Assembly: GCA_035506135.1 (NCBI GenBank)
Contig: DATJPY010000079.1
Coordinates: 18,220 to 82,219 of the forward strand
DNA: 64,000 nt
Direction: 5' to 3'
Source: DATJPY01 sp035506135
GTDB lineage: Bacteria; Myxococcota_A; UBA9160; PR03
A program made the translations under genes and the position numbers. Within the stretch, counting starts at the first letter, position 1; every line of letters begins with the position of its first letter. This document shows, in pieces, positions 26,775 through 34,936 of this stretch. Below the pieces are notes generated by a model. The model searched no databases, was not told the origin of the DNA, and saw only the letters and a program-made list of their open reading frames with translations.

Positions 26775-28421
26775 TTGGCCGCAGCGCCCGAGCCCGGTGC
26801 CGTGAGGCCGGTCCGCATCGTGGTGGCCGAGCCGGGGCGCGCGCAGCGCCGGCTCCCGACCGTCGGCGCGCTGCAGCGCCTCGGCGGCGGCGTGCGCATC
26901 GAGATCGTGAACGACGCGCGCGCGTGTCTCGAGCTGGCGAGCGGCGCCGATCTGGTGATCGTCGACCGCGAGCTCGGCGACCAGGGCCGCGAGATCCTGT
27001 CGGGGCTGCGCGGTGTGGGTCCGCCCGCGGTCGTGGTCACCCGGGAGGCCACCGCCGACGCGGCGCTCGACACCTTCCGCGCCGGCGCCGCCGACTGCGT
27101 CACTGCCAGCGCCGACTTCGACGAGGTGCTGCCGGCGGTCGCGCTCGAGCAGATCCGCGCCTTCCGCGCCGCCAGCGCGCGCCGGGCCGTGCGCGAGCGC
27201 ATCGAGTCGCTCGAGCGGCTCCACGCCGCGATCGTCGACCACTTCCCGGCCGCGGTCGCCGTGCTCGACGCGGACGACCGGCTCGTCGCGGTGAATCCCG
27301 CCTTCGCGCGCGCCTTCCCCGCCAGGGCCGAGCCGTTCGAGGGCCGCCCGCTCGAGGACGTCCTGCCCGCCGACCTGCTCGCGAGCGGTGGACTCGCGGA
27401 GCTGGTGGCGCGCGCGCGCGCCCGCGGCGGCGACCCGCCCCGCATCGCGCGCACCCAGGCGGGCGGCGCGGCGCGCGCCTTCGACGCCCGGGCCGAGCGG
27501 CTCGACGCGCAGGGCCGCACGGTGCTGGTGCTCGCAGAGGTGACCGAGCGCGAGCGGCTGAAGCAGCTCCAGCAGCAGGTGCTGCAGACGGAGAAGATGG
27601 CCTCGATCGGGCAGCTCGCGGCCGGCGTCGCCCACGAGATCAACAACCCGATGGGCTTCATCCACGCGAACCTGGCGCAGATGGGCGAATACCTCGGCGA
27701 CGTGCACCGGCTCCACCTGGCCGGCTGCGCGCTCGCGGAGCGCGCAGCCGCCGAAGGAACTCCGGCGCTGCGCGGCGCCGGCGAGCGCCTGCTCGGGCTC
27801 GCCCGCGAGCTCGACGCCGACCGCGTCTTCGCGGATTTCGCGCAGGCGATCCGCGAGTCGCAGGAGGGCTCGGAGCGCATCCGCCACATCGTGCAGGACC
27901 TGCGCGCCTTCTCGCACCGCGACGACGGCCAGCTCGTCTGCGCCGACCTGAACCGCTGCCTGGACTCCACCGCGCACATCGTGTGGACCATGATGAAACA
28001 CTCCGTGGTGTTGCGGAAGGAGTACGCGCCGCTCCCGCCGCTCCCGTGCCACCCGCTGCAGCTCGAGCAGGTGTTCATGAACCTGCTGGTGAACGCCTAC
28101 CAGGCCATCGAGGAGCGCGTGCGCCGCGACGGGGGCTCCGGGGAGATCGTGCTGCGCACCGCGGCGGCTGCGGACGGCGTGCTCGTCTCGGTGAGCGACG
28201 ACGGCGGCGGCATCTCGGTGGAGCCCGTCGAGCGCATCTTCGAGCCGTTCTTCACGACCAAGGAGGTCGGCGTCGGCATGGGCCTCGGCCTGGCGACCTG
28301 CTTCGACATCGTGCGCCGCCACGGCGGCGCGCTGCGCGCGCGCAATCGCGCTGGCGGTGGGGCCACCTTCGAGGTGTTCCTGCCGCTCGCGGGCCCGCCC
28401 GACGCGGAGCCGGGCGCCTGA
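26775..28421 (+). CDS. Hybrid-type sensor histidine kinase with N-terminal receiver-like and PAS domains
   Basis: A 548-residue soluble kinase. Residues about 10-125 look like a receiver that has lost part of its acidic pocket (VRIVVAEPG; DLVIVDRELGDQG). A PAS-like domain follows (AAIVDHFPAAVAVLDADDRL). The HisKA box is AAGVAHEINNPMGFIHANL, and the ATPase domain has NLLVNAYQAI, SDDGGGI, EPFFTTKEVGVGMGLGL. TTG 26775 was preferred because AGGGGGAG lies 5 bases upstream; GTG 26802 is the alternative. No membrane segment, so it senses a cytoplasmic signal. Its stop overlaps the next receiver gene. Confidence 0.88.
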   Translation: MAAAPEPGAVRPVRIVVAEPGRAQRRLPTVGALQRLGGGVRIEIVNDARACLELASGADLVIVDRELGDQGREILSGLRGVGPPAVVVTREATADAALDTFRAGAADCVTASADFDEVLPAVALEQIRAFRAASARRAVRERIESLERLHAAIVDHFPAAVAVLDADDRLVAVNPAFARAFPARAEPFEGRPLEDVLPADLLASGGLAELVARARARGGDPPRIARTQAGGAARAFDARAERLDAQGRTVLVLAEVTERERLKQLQQQVLQTEKMASIGQLAAGVAHEINNPMGFIHANLAQMGEYLGDVHRLHLAGCALAERAAAEGTPALRGAGERLLGLARELDADRVFADFAQAIRESQEGSERIRHIVQDLRAFSHRDDGQLVCADLNRCLDSTAHIVWTMMKHSVVLRKEYAPLPPLPCHPLQLEQVFMNLLVNAYQAIEERVRRDGGSGEIVLRTAAAADGVLVSVSDDGGGISVEPVERIFEPFFTTKEVGVGMGLGLATCFDIVRRHGGALRARNRAGGGATFEVFLPLAGPPDAEPGA

Positions 28422-28801
28422 GCCCGTCGCCGGAAGGCGCCGCGCCGACCCTGCTCCTGGTGGATGACGAGGCCCACATCCTGGCCGCCCTGCGCCGCGC
28501 GTTGCGCCGCGAGGGCTACCGGATCCTCACGGCGGCGTCGCCCTCCGAGGCGCTGGCGCTGCTCGAGACCGAGGCGGTGGACGCGATCCTCTCCGACCAC
28601 AAGATGCCGGGCATGAGCGGGCTCGAGCTGCTCGCCGCGGCGGCGCGGCGGCGGCCGGCCGCGGCGCGCCTCCTGATCACCGGCTGGCCGGACGCGATCC
28701 CGGGCGAGCGGCTGGCGGCGCTGGGGATCCGCGCGCTGATCCCGAAGCCGTGGGACGACGCGGAGCTCAAGCGCGCGCTGCGCGACGCGCTGGCGCGTTG
28801 A
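28418..28801 (+). CDS. Single-domain response regulator
   Basis: A receiver of about 127 residues: LLLVDDEAHILAALRRAL, acceptor Asp in AILSDHKMPGMSG, LLITGWPD and the IPKPWDD lysine loop. The SDHKMPGMSG form is typical of receivers linked to RpfG-type and phosphorelay proteins. No ATG, GTG or TTG precedes the first beta strand. The only start that fits is CTG 28418, overlapping the kinase stop as CTGA, in line with the NTGA overlaps elsewhere. Without an output domain it probably passes phosphate on or binds a partner. Confidence 0.82.
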   Translation: MSPSPEGAAPTLLLVDDEAHILAALRRALRREGYRILTAASPSEALALLETEAVDAILSDHKMPGMSGLELLAAAARRRPAAARLLITGWPDAIPGERLAALGIRALIPKPWDDAELKRALRDALAR

Positions 28802-28804
28802 GCC

Positions 28805-30061
28805 TCACTCGCGCGGCAGGCGGCTCAGGTACTCGAGGTCGGTCTTCTGCGAGTTCTTCGCGCCGACGGCCAGCAGCCGGAAGCGCCGCTGACGCCCGAT
28901 CGTGTAGTAGATGCGCCCCTTGCCCGCGAAGCCCAGCTCGAAGATCGTGAGGTGGCTCGGAAGGCCTCCGACCTTGCGGCGCACCGCGGCCGTCTCGACG
29001 TCGTCCGAGAGCCGCTTCAGGCTCTCCTCGGCGCGCAGCTTCATCGCCTCGTCGCCGAGCCCGATCAGGTCGCGCAGCGCGTGGTCGTCGATCTCGAGGT
29101 TCTTGTACAGCGTGCGCAGTCGCAGGCCGAGCAGATCGATCTCCCGCGAGCGCGGGCCCGCCGCCTCCCCCTTGCCCTGTGCCGCGCGCTGCAGCTTCTC
29201 CTCGAGCGCGCGCAGCGACTCGTCTTTGCGGGAGAGATCGGCGAGCGCCTCGTCGAGCATCTCCTCGAGCCCGGCGCGCTCCGACGCGAGCGTCTGCTGG
29301 AGCTGGCCGGTCTGCGCCCGCAGCTCCTCCTCGCGCCGGGCCAGCGCGGTGAGCTTCTCGGAGAGCTGCGCGCGCTCCGCCTGCAGCGAGGCGAGCTCGC
29401 CGCTGACCTCCGCCTCGACCCGCTCGTCGACCTGCCGGGTCAGGTCCGCGAGCTCGGCCTCGATCTGCGCCGCGCGGGCCGCCGTGCTCTCGCGCTCGGC
29501 CAGCGCCTGGGCCAGCCGGGCGTCCTCGTCGCGCGCGCGCCGCCGCTCGTAGAGGAAGAGCGTCTGGATCAGCAGCGCGGCATAGAAGACCAGAACGGCG
29601 TTTGCGACCAGTGAGTTGTGCGGCACGGAGACCACGACCTCGGCGCTTGCGGGCAGCAGGCGCTGCGCCTCGGCGAGCGGATCCTCGGGCAGGGGCGGGG
29701 GGATGCGGCGGCCGCCCGCGTAGAGCGGCGTGGTCCCGTCGGCGCCCAGCACGATCGCAGTGACCCGCACTCCCCCGATGTGTGCCCAGGCCGAGCCGCG
29801 CACCACGGCGTCCACGCGCGCCTGGACCTGGTCGACCACGCTCCCGGCCTGGGGGTCGACCTGGACCGCCTCGGCGATCCTCGAGCGGAAGTAGCGCCCG
29901 AGCGCGAGCTCGACGCCCTTCACTGAGAAGACGTAGAGCAGCAGGAAGCAGAAGATCGCGACGTAGGTGACGCGGAACGACGCGAGCCGGTCGAGCGTGG
30001 CGGTGGATCGGCCCGCCGGCTGCGGAAGCCGCTTTCCCTCCGACGGAAGAGATTTCCCCAT
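28805..30061 (-). CDS. Inner-membrane coiled-coil protein with RelE/ParE-like C-terminal segment
   Basis: A 418-residue protein. A cytoplasmic tail of about 30 residues precedes transmembrane segment 1 (VTYVAIFCFLLLYVFSV). A periplasmic domain of about 100 residues then runs to segment 2 (NAVLVFYAALLIQTLFL). A long coiled coil follows (about 180-330: ARAAQIEAELADLTRQVDER and on). The last 50 residues read LTIFELGFAGKGRIYYTI and RRFRLLAVGAKNSQKTDLEYL, resembling the end of RelE/HigB-type toxins (RxYY...LL..G.K.SQ..D). This similarity is by eye only. ATG 30061 was chosen over upstream starts because the preceding frame is not protein-like. No antitoxin gene is adjacent. Confidence 0.7.
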   Translation of the reverse strand: MGKSLPSEGKRLPQPAGRSTATLDRLASFRVTYVAIFCFLLLYVFSVKGVELALGRYFRSRIAEAVQVDPQAGSVVDQVQARVDAVVRGSAWAHIGGVRVTAIVLGADGTTPLYAGGRRIPPPLPEDPLAEAQRLLPASAEVVVSVPHNSLVANAVLVFYAALLIQTLFLYERRRARDEDARLAQALAERESTAARAAQIEAELADLTRQVDERVEAEVSGELASLQAERAQLSEKLTALARREEELRAQTGQLQQTLASERAGLEEMLDEALADLSRKDESLRALEEKLQRAAQGKGEAAGPRSREIDLLGLRLRTLYKNLEIDDHALRDLIGLGDEAMKLRAEESLKRLSDDVETAAVRRKVGGLPSHLTIFELGFAGKGRIYYTIGRQRRFRLLAVGAKNSQKTDLEYLSRLPRE

Positions 30062-30269
30062 CGCGCGGAGAGGATAAGTCCCAGCGGCCGCCATCCCCAT
30101 CCCCGAGCGGGCGGCGCGCCGCATCGCTGGGGCGGTCCCACCGGAAGCGGGCGTGGCGGCTCGCAGCACGAATCTTGCATCTCGCTCCCGGGGGCGACGT
30201 GTCGGCGATCGGCGGACGAGAGCAGCCGAGGCGCGGGAATCGGAGAGCTGGCCTCGTTCGGAGTGCGAA

Positions 30270-30587
30270 GTGGACCTCGGTCAACGCAGACATCCCCGCG
30301 CGGGCTTCGCCGGGTGGGTCGAGATCACCGCGGACGGCCGTCGGCGCCTCGGGACGGGCTGTGACCTCTCGGCCGGCGGCATCGGCGTGGCGCTGCGCAA
30401 CGCGCCGCCTTCGCGCGACGCCCGCGTGACGAGCGAGTTCGCGCTGCCGGGGATCTCGCTGCCGCTCGCCCTCGACGGCCTCGTCGCCTGGTGCGACGAG
30501 CGGAGCGGTCGGGTGGGCATCCGCTTCGAGGGCGTCGACCCGGGCCTCGCCGAGCTGCTCGAGAGCTTCGTGAGCGGCCGCCTCTGA
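30270..30587 (+). CDS. PilZ-domain protein
   Basis: A 105-residue single-domain PilZ protein. The c-di-GMP binding motif RxxxR is present as QRRHPRAGF, followed by the second motif DLSAGGIGVAL, and the beta-barrel ends with RVGIRFEGVD. GTG 30270 was chosen because GGAG lies 6 bases upstream and it places RxxxR near the N-terminus. It probably reads cyclic di-GMP for motility or exopolysaccharide control, which fits the pilus and regulator neighbours. This link is inference. Confidence 0.82.
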   Translation: MDLGQRRHPRAGFAGWVEITADGRRRLGTGCDLSAGGIGVALRNAPPSRDARVTSEFALPGISLPLALDGLVAWCDERSGRVGIRFEGVDPGLAELLESFVSGRL

Positions 30588-30635
30588 CCCGCGCCCGCGG
30601 GCGCCCTGCCGCGCGACCGCTACGTTCGCCGCTCG

Positions 30636-31403
30636 ATGCGCGTGGTCGACCTCGATCGCGACATGAGCGACGTCATCCCGACCGGCGCCACGCCCGACAG
30701 CCAGTTCCTGTTCGACCGCATGACCCGGGTCTCGCTCGACCTCCTCGAGGCCCGGCCGGGACGCCGGCTGCTCGACGTGGCGAGCGGCTTCGGCCAGGAC
30801 GCCGCCGCGCTCGCGCGACGCGGCGCCGACGTGATCGCGCTCGAGCCCTCGGCCCGCATGACCAACTGGGCGCGCATGGTCGCCGAGAAGGACGGGCCGC
30901 GCTGGGTGCGCGGCTGGTCCGATGCGCTGCCGTTCGCGTCGGAGCGCTTCGACGGCGTCGTCTGCAAGGGCGCCATCGATCACTTCGATCGCCCGGCCGA
31001 GGCGATCGCCGAGATGGCGCGCGTCACACGGACCGGCGGGCGGGTGGTGCTCGCGATCGCCAACTTCGAGTCGCTGGCCTGCCGGCTCGCGCGCCTCACG
31101 GACCGCTGGCGCGAGCCGCCGCGGCGCGGGCGTCGCCACTACGACGTGCCGGCCGACCACTTCACGCGCTACGACCTCTCGCTGATGCGCGAGCAGGCGG
31201 CGCGCTCGCTCGAGGTCGAGACCGTGTGCGGAATCTCGCTGGGGTGGGGGCTTCCGCTCTGGGCGCGCGCGGTGCAGCGGCTCCCGTCTCCCCTCGCGCG
31301 CGGAGCGCTTCAGGCGCTCGATGCGGGCGCGCGGCGCGCGCCCGCGTGGGCCGACGTCGTGGTGCTCGCAGGCCGCCCGCGCCGGGCGCGGAGCTCGCGG
31401 TAG
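30636..31403 (+). CDS. SAM-dependent methyltransferase (UbiE/class I)
   Basis: A 255-residue class I methyltransferase. The SAM-binding motif I is RRLLDVASGFGQDAAALA, the acidic ribose contact is VIALEPSARM, and the later segments are LPFASERFDGVVCKGAIDHF and VTRTGGRVVLAI. The substrate is unknown. The 3' end overlaps the convergent glycosyltransferase gene by 94 bases, so the last 31 codons are also antisense to that gene's tail. Confidence 0.85.
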   Translation: MRVVDLDRDMSDVIPTGATPDSQFLFDRMTRVSLDLLEARPGRRLLDVASGFGQDAAALARRGADVIALEPSARMTNWARMVAEKDGPRWVRGWSDALPFASERFDGVVCKGAIDHFDRPAEAIAEMARVTRTGGRVVLAIANFESLACRLARLTDRWREPPRRGRRHYDVPADHFTRYDLSLMREQAARSLEVETVCGISLGWGLPLWARAVQRLPSPLARGALQALDAGARRAPAWADVVVLAGRPRRARSSR

Positions 31404-32638
31404 ACCTCGGCGGTGCGCTCGGCGATGCGGCGCCACGCGTAGTGGGCCTGCACGCCCGCGCGCCCCTCGGCGCCGAGACGGCTGCGCGCCTCGGGCTGCT
31501 CGAGCAGCGTCGCGATCCCCTTGGCCAGCGCGTCCGCGTCGCCGCGCGGAACCACGAGACCGCCGCCGCAGGCGGCGACGACCTCGGCGAGGCCGCCCGC
31601 GGCCGCCGCCACGACGGGCGTGCCGCATGCCATGGCCTCGACCGCCGGCAGACCGAAGCCCTCGTAGAGCGACGGCACGACCACGAGCGACGCGCGCCGG
31701 TAGCGCTGCACCAGCTCGCCGGCCGCCAGGCGTCCCGTCACCTCGAGCCGGTCGCCGACGCCGAGCGCGGCGGCGCGACGCCGGCCCTCGTGCAGCGGAT
31801 GGTCCTCGTCGACCAGCACCAGGCGGGCCGGAGGTGGCAGCTTGGCGAGCGCGTCGATCAGCACCGCGATGCCCTTGTTGGGGTCGGCGCTGCGCCCGAC
31901 GCAGAGAAGCGTCGCAGGATCACGGGCGACCGCGGGGTCGGGCCGGAACAGCTCGGTGTCGATCCCGTTGCCGAGCATGCGCAAGCGTTCCAGAGCGACG
32001 CCGAAGTCGCTCTGGATCCGGTGCGCCGACGCGCGCGACGAGGTGATGATGCGGTCGAGCTGGCGCGCCACGAACGCTTGCATGCCCACCGGATGGAACT
32101 CGGCGGTGCCGAGCGCCTCGCGCAGGGTGCGGTCGCGCCGGAACGAGGCGCGGCGGTCCACGGTGAGCGGATGGTGCACCGTGGCCACCACCGGGACGCC
32201 GAGGGCGCGGATGCCGAGCAGGCCCCAGCCGAGGCACTGCACGTCGTGGACGACGTCGATGAGGGCGCCCGCGCGCAGGCGTTGCGCGAAGGCGCGGAAG
32301 GCGCGCGCGCTGAAGGCGAACGGCTCCGGGAAGAAGCCCATGCGGCTCGCGGCGAGCTCGTAGAAGCGCAGCGGCGACAGGACGGCGGCCGGGTTCTCGC
32401 GCGGGAAGAAGGCCGCCCGGTCGCGCATGAACCACTTGCCCCAGAAGCGGTCGTTCGGGAGCTCGACGACGTCGCGCGCGAACGGCATCGGGTCGGGATG
32501 CGGGGGCCCGACCAGCACCGAGACCTCGTGGCCGAGCGCCGCGAGCTCGCGGGCCAGGAACCAGAGATAGATGCCCTGGCCGCCGCAGTGCATGTTGCCG
32601 CGGTAGGCAGTGAAGCAGATGCGCAGCGGTGCGCTCAC
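31310..32638 (-). CDS. Glycosyltransferase family 4 (paralogue of the one at 33308-34567)
   Basis: A 442-residue GT-B glycosyltransferase. The N-terminal motif ICFTAYRGNMHCGGQGIYLW matches its neighbour's LLTYRGNMYCGGQGIY. The donor domain has LLCVGRSADPNKGI and VPSLYEGFGLPAVEAMACGT with the catalytic EX7E. GTG 32638 overlaps the methyltransferase stop. The C-terminal 30 residues after VYRELRARRG are low-complexity and arise where the gene runs into the convergent methyltransferase, suggesting loss of the original stop. Likely role: surface polysaccharide or glycolipid assembly. Confidence 0.88.
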   Translation of the reverse strand: MSAPLRICFTAYRGNMHCGGQGIYLWFLARELAALGHEVSVLVGPPHPDPMPFARDVVELPNDRFWGKWFMRDRAAFFPRENPAAVLSPLRFYELAASRMGFFPEPFAFSARAFRAFAQRLRAGALIDVVHDVQCLGWGLLGIRALGVPVVATVHHPLTVDRRASFRRDRTLREALGTAEFHPVGMQAFVARQLDRIITSSRASAHRIQSDFGVALERLRMLGNGIDTELFRPDPAVARDPATLLCVGRSADPNKGIAVLIDALAKLPPPARLVLVDEDHPLHEGRRRAAALGVGDRLEVTGRLAAGELVQRYRRASLVVVPSLYEGFGLPAVEAMACGTPVVAAAAGGLAEVVAACGGGLVVPRGDADALAKGIATLLEQPEARSRLGAEGRAGVQAHYAWRRIAERTAEVYRELRARRGRPASTTTSAHAGARRAPASSA

Positions 32639-33339
32639 GCGGCGCGCCGCGCGTAGATCACCAGGCTCTTGGGGCACACGTAGTCGAGCACGCGCTTCTC
32701 GAGGGCGTCGAGCCATCGCGAGGTCGTGGCCCGGATCAGGAAGAGCCGGTAGAGCTGCACCAGCCGATTGCCGTCCGAGCGCGGCAGGCCGACGGCGGAG
32801 CGCAGCGCCCAGTAGGCCGTGTGGAAGCCGTGGGCGAAGCCGACGCCGGTGGGGCGCAGGCCCGCGCCGCGCAGCGCGTCGCCGAGGTCGCGCGGGCGGA
32901 AGATGCGGATGTGGCCGCCCGGCGACTCGAAGTAGTCGTCGCCGAGGCGCAGGTAGAGGTGCTCGCTGGTCGCGGTGGGAACCGTCACCGCCGCGGTCCC
33001 GCCCGGCCGCACCACGCGCGCCAGCTCCCGCGCGGCCGCGCGGTAGTCGTGGACGTGCTCCATCACCTCGGAGCAGATCGCGCGGTCGAAGCTCGCGTCG
33101 GGGAAGGGCAGGCGGAAGGCGTCGCCGCGGAGCATTGCACCGGATCCCTCGACCTCGCGGGCGCGCGCGCGCAGCGGACCGTTGCCCGCGCGCAGCGCGG
33201 CGGCGTCCAGGTCGAGTCCCACCACGCGGGCGCCGCGCTCGAGCGCGCCGAAGCAGTGGCGCCCTTCGCCGCAGCCGACGTCGAGCAGGCGGTCGCCGGC
33301 GCCGACCTCAAGCCGCGCGAGGTCGACGGTGAGCAGCAC
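32635..33339 (-). CDS. SAM-dependent methyltransferase
   Basis: A 234-residue class I methyltransferase between two glycosyltransferases. Motif I is GDRLLDVGCGEGRHCFGAL, then VVGLDLDAAAL, LPFPDASFDRAICSEVMEHV and VVRPGGTAAVTVP. GTG 33339 lies inside the 3' end of the upstream glycosyltransferase (32-base overlap), and its stop overlaps the GTG of the next one. This tight packing suggests it modifies the same glycan or lipid carrier. The C-terminal part contains a basic helix (RLFLIRATTSRWLDALEKR). Confidence 0.87.
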   Translation of the reverse strand: MLLTVDLARLEVGAGDRLLDVGCGEGRHCFGALERGARVVGLDLDAAALRAGNGPLRARAREVEGSGAMLRGDAFRLPFPDASFDRAICSEVMEHVHDYRAAARELARVVRPGGTAAVTVPTATSEHLYLRLGDDYFESPGGHIRIFRPRDLGDALRGAGLRPTGVGFAHGFHTAYWALRSAVGLPRSDGNRLVQLYRLFLIRATTSRWLDALEKRVLDYVCPKSLVIYARRAA

Positions 33340-34567
33340 GCCGCACCTCCTCGAACACCTCCACGAGCTGCGCCGCGGCGTCGTCCCAGCGGAACGTCGC
33401 CTGCACGCGGGCGCGCGCGGCGCGGCCCATCGCCGCCAGGCGGTCGGGGTCGGCGAGCAGCTCGGCGATGGCCGCGGCGAGGGCGCGCGGGTCGCGCGGC
33501 GGGACGAGCCGCCCGGCGCGGCCGTCGCTGCCGACGACCTCGGGGAGAGCGCCGGCGGCGTTCGCCACCACCGGGAGGCCGCACGCCATCGCCTCGCTCG
33601 CCGGGAAGCCGAAGCCCTCGAAGAAGGACGGGACCACCGCGACGCGCGCCGTCGAGTACTCGGCGACGAGCTCGTCCGGCTCGAGCCAGCGCTGCTGGAG
33701 CACCACGCGGCGCTCGAGGCCGAGCTGTCGGATGAGGCGCGGCACGAGGCCGTGCTCGGGGATACGCCCGTCGACGATCTTGAGCGTCACCGGCTCCGGC
33801 AGCAGCGCGAGCGCCCGCAGCAGCGTCCCGATGCCCTTCTTGCGGTCCTCGGTGCGGCCGACGAAGAGCAGGTCGGCCTCGACCCGTTGCTCGGGGCGCG
33901 GGCGGAACGCCTCGGTGTCGGTGCCGTTGTAGACGACGCGCACCTCCTTCTCGGGGATGCCGAAGCAGCGCTCGATCTCGCGCCGCGACGCCTCGCTCAC
34001 CGTCACGATGCGGTCGAGCCGCGGCGCCACCATCTGCTGCATCGCCAGCGGGAAGTAGAGCGTGCGGCGGATCTTCTTGACCAAGCTCGGATCGATCGCG
34101 AAGTCGGCCTCGCGGTCGATGTGCAGCGGGTGGTGGATCACCGAGACGACGGGCACGCCGCTCGCGCGGATGCCGAGCAGTCCCCACGAGAGGCACTGGT
34201 TGTCGAAGACCACGTCGAAGCGGTGCCGGCGCTGGAGCTCGCGCCAGCGGAGTAGCAGGCGGAGCCCGAAGGTCTGCATCTCCGGGAAGACGCCGAACCG
34301 CGACACGCCGAGCTCCCAGAGGGTGAGCGGCGCGAGCAGCGCGCGCGCGCTCGAGCGCTGCGCGAGATCGCGGCCCGGGACGCCGAATACGTTCTCGTTC
34401 GGGATCTCGTGCAGCGGGATGTCGGGCTCGAGGCGGGGCAGCGGCGGCCCGGCGATCACGTGCACGTCGTGGCCAGCGCGCTTCCACTCGCGGGCCAGGT
34501 TCGCGGCGTAGATGCCCTGCCCGCCGCAGTACATGTTTCCGCGATAGGTCAGGAGCGCGATGCGCAT
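33308..34567 (-). CDS. Glycosyltransferase family 4
   Basis: A 419-residue GT-B enzyme. The N-terminus is MRIALLTYRGNMYCGGQGIY, the acceptor side holds FDVVFDNQCLSWGLLGIRAS, and the donor side holds LLFVGRTEDRKKGIGTLLRA and VPSFFEGFGFPASEAMACG with EX7E. The shared TYRGNMxCGGQGIY and WGLLGIRA blocks show it is a duplicate of the 31310-32638 gene. The start ATG 34567 lies three bases from the stop of a small membrane protein gene. Sugar and acceptor cannot be read from sequence. Confidence 0.9.
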   Translation of the reverse strand: MRIALLTYRGNMYCGGQGIYAANLAREWKRAGHDVHVIAGPPLPRLEPDIPLHEIPNENVFGVPGRDLAQRSSARALLAPLTLWELGVSRFGVFPEMQTFGLRLLLRWRELQRRHRFDVVFDNQCLSWGLLGIRASGVPVVSVIHHPLHIDREADFAIDPSLVKKIRRTLYFPLAMQQMVAPRLDRIVTVSEASRREIERCFGIPEKEVRVVYNGTDTEAFRPRPEQRVEADLLFVGRTEDRKKGIGTLLRALALLPEPVTLKIVDGRIPEHGLVPRLIRQLGLERRVVLQQRWLEPDELVAEYSTARVAVVPSFFEGFGFPASEAMACGLPVVANAAGALPEVVGSDGRAGRLVPPRDPRALAAAIAELLADPDRLAAMGRAARARVQATFRWDDAAAQLVEVFEEVRRAAHRRPRAA

Positions 34568-34570
34568 GGG

Positions 34571-34837
34571 CTAGCGCGCGCCGCTCGAAGGGGGGCTCGG
34601 GGGGACGGTTGCCGGAGGCGCCTCGGGGCGCTCGGCGTCCTCGTCGGCGTCGACCTGGACGGTGTAGATGGTCCAGCCCACCCAGAAGGTGAGGCCGAGT
34701 GCGAACAGCGTCAGGATGGCCACCGGAATGGCCAGCGCCAGATAGCTTCCGCGCAGCACGCCGATCAGGAAGAGGCCGGCGGCGAGCGCCGCGCCGAGGC
34801 AGATCAGCCTGCCCTGGCTTCGGGAGGAGTCGGTCAT
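34571..34837 (-). CDS. Small two-helix membrane protein
   Basis: An 88-residue protein with two adjacent hydrophobic segments (LICLGAALAAGLFLIGVL and LALAIPVAILTLFALGLTFW), then an acidic and proline-rich cytoplasmic tail (DADEDAERPEAPPATVPP). ATG 34837 is the only sensible start. It leads the glycosyltransferase-methyltransferase run and may anchor or organise these enzymes, but no family is recognised. Confidence 0.7.
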   Translation of the reverse strand: MTDSSRSQGRLICLGAALAAGLFLIGVLRGSYLALAIPVAILTLFALGLTFWVGWTIYTVQVDADEDAERPEAPPATVPPSPPSSGAR

Positions 34838-34936
34838 CGCGGGGGGGTCCCTGTTGGCTCGCGAGCGATTGCGCTCGATTGCGGCGGAGGATGAGGGGGT
34901 TCGATCCGGGTGTCAATCCGCCGTTATGCTGTGTCC

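Noticed and set aside
25247..28078. 943-codon minus-strand frame opposite the activator and kinase genes
   Set aside because: Both plus-strand genes have full domain sets, so the minus frame is a shadow.
30491..32656. 721-codon plus-strand frame
   Set aside because: Runs out of frame through the methyltransferase and antisense to the glycosyltransferase; low-complexity Arg-rich translation.
34890..34925. tRNA-like T-loop GGTTCGATCC
   Set aside because: No matching acceptor, D or anticodon arms can be formed around it; no tRNA gene found in the window.
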